Of a DNA stretch of 33,823 nucleotides, positions 30,289 through 33,823 are shown piece after piece. Source of the DNA: an uncultured Pseudacidovorax sp. (GTDB lineage Bacteria > Pseudomonadota > Gammaproteobacteria > Burkholderiales > Burkholderiaceae_C). Both the position numbers and the translations under genes were made by a program. Each line of letters begins with the position of its first letter. Position 1 is the first letter of the stretch. The notes beneath the pieces are model-generated. The model made no database searches. It was not told the DNA's origin and saw only the letters and a list, made by a program, of their open reading frames with translations. The stretch lies in contig NZ_CAJYES010000080.1 of NCBI RefSeq assembly GCF_913773995.1, positions 1 to 33,823 on the forward strand, given 5' to 3'.

Positions 30289-30329
30289 GGGCCGGAAATT
30301 ATCCGTGCAGCAAGGAGCATCTCTTTTCG

Positions 30330-31430
30330 ATGACGGGAACATCACTGGACTTTGACAAGGCCTGGGTGCTGGGCGGCGGGCTGATGGGCCGGCTGATGGC
30401 ACTCAGCCTGGCCCGCGCCGGCTGCGCGGTGGAACTGCACGAGGCCCAGGGCTCCGACGCCCAGGGCGCTGCCGCCCGCGTAGCCGCGGCCATGCTCGCG
30501 CCGCTGGCCGAATCGGCCGTTGCGCCGCTGTCGGTGGTGCGCATGGGCGAATATGCCCTTGGACGGTGGCCGCAGCTGCTGGCTGAGCTGCCAGCGCCGG
30601 TGTTCTTCCAGCAGGCCGGCACGCTCGTCGTCTGGCACCGGCAGGACGCCGCCGACGCCGGCCGCCTGGGCCGCACCCTGACCCACAACCAGGCGCAGCA
30701 GCCTTCGCTGGCGGCACCGCAGCCGCTGGATGCGACGACCCTGGCCGAAGCCGAACCCGCCCTGGCCGGCCGTTTCATGCAGGGCCTGCTGCTGCCCGGC
30801 GAAGGCCAGCTCGACAACCGGCAACTGCTCGCGGCGCTGCAGCAGGCCCTGGAGGCACATCCGCAAGTGCGCCTGCACTGGCACAGCGCCCGCAGCCCGC
30901 AGGACATCGCGCCCGGCACGCGCGAGCGTGTGATCGACTGCCGCGGCCTGGGCGCCCATGCCCAGTGGCCGGCCGTGCGCGGCGTGCGCGGCGAAGTGGC
31001 CCGCATCCATGCGCCCGAAGTGACGCTGCAGCGGCCCACGCGCCTGGTGCATCCGCGCTATCCGATCTACATCGCCCCCAAGCAGGACCACCTGTTCGTG
31101 ATCGGCGCGACCGAGATCGAGTCGGACGACATGTCGCCGCCCAGCGTGCGCTCGGTGCTGGAACTGCTGTCGGCCGCTTACACCGTGCACAGTGGCTTTG
31201 CCGAGGCACGCATCGTCGAGATCGCCGCCCAGTGCCGCCCCACCCTGCCCGACAACCTGCCCGCGCTGCGCTGGCTGGGCGAGCGGGTGCTGCAGATCAA
31301 CGGGCTCTACCGGCACGGCTTCATGATCGCGCCCGCCATGCTCGACGCTGCCATGCAGACCCTGCAGCAGCGCGAATCGCCCCTGGCCGATCAACTGCAG
31401 ATCGGCATCGAACAACTTCCCGCCCGATGA
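30330..31430 (+). CDS. thiO: Glycine oxidase / FAD-dependent oxidoreductase
   Basis: The protein has 366 residues. It oxidises glycine to the imine used for the thiazole ring of thiamin in aerobic bacteria. The FAD-binding VLGGGLMG is at 13-20, and the family segments AAAMLAPLAES, GEGQLDNRQLL, and INGLYRHGFMIAPAM near the C-terminus are visible. It is the first gene of thiO-thiS-thiG-thiE; the thiS ATG overlaps its stop by 4 bases. An AAGGAG lies 12 bases before the ATG, a long but workable spacing. The promoter must lie within the 41-base spacer or inside the 5' part of thiD. Confidence 0.94.
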   Translation: MTGTSLDFDKAWVLGGGLMGRLMALSLARAGCAVELHEAQGSDAQGAAARVAAAMLAPLAESAVAPLSVVRMGEYALGRWPQLLAELPAPVFFQQAGTLVVWHRQDAADAGRLGRTLTHNQAQQPSLAAPQPLDATTLAEAEPALAGRFMQGLLLPGEGQLDNRQLLAALQQALEAHPQVRLHWHSARSPQDIAPGTRERVIDCRGLGAHAQWPAVRGVRGEVARIHAPEVTLQRPTRLVHPRYPIYIAPKQDHLFVIGATEIESDDMSPPSVRSVLELLSAAYTVHSGFAEARIVEIAAQCRPTLPDNLPALRWLGERVLQINGLYRHGFMIAPAMLDAAMQTLQQRESPLADQLQIGIEQLPAR

Positions 31431-31627
31431 TGAACATCCTGCTCAACGGTGAGCCGCGCGAGCTGCCTTCCGGCGCCACGCTGGCCGACGCCATCGCCCT
31501 GCTCGACCCCGTCCCCCCCTTCGCGGCCGCCGTCAACCGCGACTTCGTGCCCCGCTCTTCCTATGCCGGGCGCGCCCTGCAGCCCGGCGACGAGGTCGAG
31601 GTGATCCGCCCCGTCACCGGCGGCTGA
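31427..31627 (+). CDS. thiS: Sulfur carrier protein ThiS
   Basis: The protein has 66 residues with a ubiquitin-like fold and the C-terminal Gly-Gly that is adenylated and then thiocarboxylated to carry sulfur to ThiG. The segments NGEPREL and [16 protein letters not shown] are typical. Two tandem ATGs (31427 and 31430) are possible starts; the first overlaps the thiO stop. No thiF adenylating enzyme is in the window. Confidence 0.95.
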   Translation: MMNILLNGEPRELPSGATLADAIALLDPVPPFAAAVNRDFVPRSSYAGRALQPGDEVEVIRPVTGG

Positions 31628-31650
31628 ACCCCACGCAAGGAGACACTGCC

Positions 31651-32472
31651 ATGACCACCCCCGAATCCGCCGACGCGCTGGTGCTCTACGGCCAGCGCTT
31701 CCAGAGCCGGCTGCTGCTGGGTACCGCCCGCTATCCCTCACCCGACGTGCTCGAGGCCGCCGTGCAGCGCGCCCGGCCGGCCATGCTCACCGCCTCGCTG
31801 CGCCGCCAGAGCGCGGCGCCGGGCGGCGCCAAGGCCGACAACGGCTTCTGGGAACTGCTGCGCCGCCTGGACGTGCCGGTGCTGCCCAACACCGCCGGCT
31901 GCCACAGCGTGCAGGAGGCCATCGCCACCGCCCACATGGCGCGCGAGCTGTTCGACACGCCCTGGATCAAGCTGGAGCTGATCGGCGACGACTACACCCT
32001 GCAGCCCGATACGCTGCAACTGGTGGGCGCGGCGGAGCGGCTGATCAAGGACGGCTTCCAGGTGCTGCCCTATTGCACCGAGGACCTGGTGCTGTGCCAG
32101 CGCCTGGTCGATGTCGGCTGCCAGGCCGTGATGCCCTGGGCCGCCCCCATCGGCACCGGCCGCGGGCCGGTCAACCCCTACGCCATGCAGGTGCTGCGCG
32201 AGCGGCTGACGGTGCCCATGCTGGTCGACGCCGGCCTGGGTCTGCCCTCGCATGCCTGCCAGGTGCTGGAGTGGGGCTACGACGGCGTGCTGCTGAACAC
32301 CGCCGTCGCCCTGGCGCGGGACCCGGTGGCCATGGCCGGCGCCTTTGCCGACGCGGTCGCCGCGGGGCGCGCCGCGTTCCGCGCGGGTGCGATGGGTGCG
32401 CAGGACGCGGCCCAACCCAGCACGCCGGTGCTCGGCACGCCCTTCTGGCACCACGCCCAGAACGGTGGCTGA
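31651..32472 (+). CDS. thiG: Thiazole synthase
   Basis: The protein has 273 residues. It condenses deoxyxylulose phosphate, dehydroglycine and ThiS-bound sulfur into the thiazole phosphate. The Schiff-base lysine is Lys107 in [10 protein letters not shown]. The barrel motifs [18 protein letters not shown], and VDAGLGLPS are intact. AAGGAG lies 8 bases before the ATG, one of the best ribosome-binding sites in the window. It follows thiS by 23 bases. Confidence 0.96.
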   Translation: MTTPESADALVLYGQRFQSRLLLGTARYPSPDVLEAAVQRARPAMLTASLRRQSAAPGGAKADNGFWELLRRLDVPVLPNTAGCHSVQEAIATAHMARELFDTPWIKLELIGDDYTLQPDTLQLVGAAERLIKDGFQVLPYCTEDLVLCQRLVDVGCQAVMPWAAPIGTGRGPVNPYAMQVLRERLTVPMLVDAGLGLPSHACQVLEWGYDGVLLNTAVALARDPVAMAGAFADAVAAGRAAFRAGAMGAQDAAQPSTPVLGTPFWHHAQNGG

Positions 32473-32529
32473 GCCTCGCGCGGCGGTGCGCTGATGGGCG
32501 CCGCCACCCACAAGAACCCGGAGCCATCC

Positions 32530-33447
32530 ATGAACGCCCAAGAGATCGAGACCGCCATCCTCGCCGCCCACCGTGGCCGCTTCGACGACCACCCGCCGGT
32601 GGCGGTCGGGCCTTTCCACGACGAGGACGCGGTCTACCGCGGTGCCAAGGCGGCCTGCGCGGCGCTGGGCTTCATCGAGGTGGATGCCGAATGCCTGGGT
32701 CGCGCCTGGCAGGCGATGACGACGCGCCTGGGCCACCTCGACGCCAGTGCCTGGCCCGCCACCCCCGCCGACTTCGGGCTGCGGGACTTTCCGCCCCAGG
32801 CGCGCGTCGACGCATTCGCGCCCTGCCCCATCGCGCTGGGCCTGTATGCCGTGCTGCCCGACGCCGAATGGGTCGGCCGCGCCGCGCGGGCCGGGATTCC
32901 GACGGTGCAGCTGCGCTTCAAGTCCGACGACGCAGCGGCCGTCGCCCGCGAGATCGACGCCGCCATCGCCGCCGTCCAGGGCACCGACGCCCTGCTCTTC
33001 ATCAACGACCACTGGCGGCAGGCCATTGCGGCCGGGGCCTATGGCGTCCACCTGGGCCAGGAAGACCTGGACGCGCTGACGGCGCAGGAAGTGCAGGAGC
33101 TGCGCGCCTCCGGCCTGCGCCTGGGCGTCAGCACCCATGGCTATGCCGAGATGGTGCGGGCCGATGCCGTCAGCCCCAGCTACCTGGCGCTGGGCGCGGT
33201 GTTCCCGACCACGCTCAAGAAGATGGCGACCGCTCCGCAGGGCCTGGCGCGCCTGCATGACTACGCGCGGCTGATGCGGGGCTATCCGTTGGTCGCCATC
33301 GGCGGCATCGACGCCGAGCGGCTGCCGCAGGCGCTGGCCAGCGGCGTGGGCAGCATCGCGGTGGTGCGGGCCTTCGTGGGCGCGGACGACCCCGAGTCTG
33401 CGGCCCGGATGTTGATGGCCCGAATGCGCGAAGCGCCCCCGGCCTGA
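32530..33447 (+). CDS. thiE: Thiamin-phosphate synthase with N-terminal extension
   Basis: The protein has 305 residues; typical ThiE has about 200-230. The TMP-synthase barrel occupies roughly residues 98-300: [38 protein letters not shown] and AIGGI are all recognisable. It joins HMP diphosphate and thiazole phosphate. The first ~95 residues form an extra region of unknown function, rich in acidic residues and including [20 protein letters not shown] and [11 protein letters not shown] believe similar extensions occur in other Burkholderiales. I chose the ATG at 32530 because GGAG lies just upstream; an in-frame ATG at 32494 lacks a ribosome-binding site. It ends the thiOSGE unit. Confidence 0.93.
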   Translation: MNAQEIETAILAAHRGRFDDHPPVAVGPFHDEDAVYRGAKAACAALGFIEVDAECLGRAWQAMTTRLGHLDASAWPATPADFGLRDFPPQARVDAFAPCPIALGLYAVLPDAEWVGRAARAGIPTVQLRFKSDDAAAVAREIDAAIAAVQGTDALLFINDHWRQAIAAGAYGVHLGQEDLDALTAQEVQELRASGLRLGVSTHGYAEMVRADAVSPSYLALGAVFPTTLKKMATAPQGLARLHDYARLMRGYPLVAIGGIDAERLPQALASGVGSIAVVRAFVGADDPESAARMLMARMREAPPA

Positions 33448-33496
33448 GCCTGGAGCGCTTCTGACGGCGGCTGCGCGCGGACTGGCGTCGTCACAA

Positions 33497-33511
33497 CCGG
33501 CCCTTGGCCGG
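33497..33511. terminator. Small hairpin between convergent thiE and DUF2076-like genes
   Basis: CCGGCC-CTT-GGCCGG is a perfect 6-bp stem in the 79-base space between two convergent stop codons. No T-run is present on either strand, so termination activity is uncertain. Confidence 0.3.
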
Positions 33512-33526
33512 CGCGGGCGAGCGAAC

Positions 33527-33823
33527 TCAGACGATCTGGTCGTCGTCGAAGGAGCCGCCGTCGAAGCCCGACCAGTCGCCGCCGGCATCGTCGGCCAGCT
33601 GGCGGGTGTCGCCGCTGCCGCCACCGCGGTCTTCGTAGAAGTTCTGGGTGACGTTCTCGATCACTTCGGGCGTGCCGACGTTGCCGCCGCCCAGGCCCAG
33701 GAATCCGCCGCCGCCCGCGCCACTGCGGCCGCCGAGCAGGTGCTCGATGCCATTGAACAGGAACATGCCGCCGGCGACCCCCGCGGCCGCGCTGGCGGCC
33801 TGCCCCAGGAAGCTGGGGCCGCT
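33527..33823 (-). CDS. DUF2076-like protein, C-terminal part (5' end outside window)
   Basis: The last 98 residues and the stop codon are visible; the gene continues past the window end in an open frame. The sequence starts with SFLGQAASAAAGVAGGMFLFNGI, then a Gly-rich stretch and an acidic, Gly/Asp-rich tail ending DDDQIV. This hydrophobic Ala/Gly segment followed by a Gly/Asp tail resembles the C-terminus of DUF2076 proteins. An internal Met at 33766 should not be taken as the start. Function unknown; it converges on thiE. Confidence 0.65.
   Translation of the reverse strand, partial: SGPSFLGQAASAAAGVAGGMFLFNGIEHLLGGRSGAGGGGFLGLGGGNVGTPEVIENVTQNFYEDRGGGSGDTRQLADDAGGDWSGFDGGSFDDDQIV

Overview
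The window is a high-GC, densely packed chromosomal stretch from a betaproteobacterium, most likely Burkholderiales/Comamonadaceae. That placement is inference. It rests on the gene families, on the cyoABCD-SURF1-RegB/RegA arrangement, on a ThiE with an N-terminal extension, and on short intergenic repeats of a kind I associate with that family. I see no phage, insertion sequence, CRISPR array, rRNA or tRNA. Apart from truncation at the two window edges, all genes look intact.

Layout. (1) 1-4581, minus strand: a GTP-cyclohydrolase-II-like protein (URC1 type), a DUF1688 protein (URC4 type), uracil phosphoribosyltransferase, and then, after a repeat-filled gap, a BMP-family solute receptor cut by the window start. 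The first three are the core set of the URC pyrimidine-ring degradation pathway known from yeasts. (2) 4725-8426, plus: a 1233-residue hybrid histidine kinase with an MHYT membrane sensor and a FixL-like PAS that keeps the heme-ligand histidine. (3) 8755-10092, minus: an MFS transporter. (4) 10271-17018, plus: seven closely spaced genes, six of them overlapping, encoding a heme-copper quinol oxidase (cyoABCD), a SURF1 assembly factor and a RegB/RegA-type redox two-component system. (5) 17034-20433, minus: a FecR-domain periplasmic protein, a membrane protein with a c-type heme motif and a HAMP domain but no output domain, and a soluble Ser/Thr kinase with a duplicated C-terminal module. (6) 20732-26327, plus: assimilatory sulfate reduction in two transcription units, cysI-DUF934 and cysH-cysD-cysN, each headed by a near-identical 61-bp promoter/operator module. 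(7) 26475-27872, plus: a seven-iron ferredoxin and a ferredoxin-NADP reductase. (8) 27914-33447: thiamin metabolism, with a TPP riboswitch carrying an unusual insertion, an HMP-type NCS1 transporter, thiD on the opposite strand, then thiO-thiS-thiG-thiE. (9) The last ~300 bases hold the 3' end of a DUF2076-like gene.

How the parts fit. Much of the window concerns redox and respiration: a possible O2-sensing kinase, a quinol oxidase co-transcribed with a quinone/redox-sensing kinase, and a heme-c/Ser-Thr-kinase locus. The sulfate-reduction genes lack a flavoprotein reductase subunit (CysJ), and the ferredoxin/reductase pair directly downstream is a plausible electron source. The items most worth a second look are the bacterial URC operon, the FecR/c-heme-HAMP/kinase locus, the TPP riboswitch insertion, the twin cys promoters, and a short repeat nested inside another intergenic repeat.
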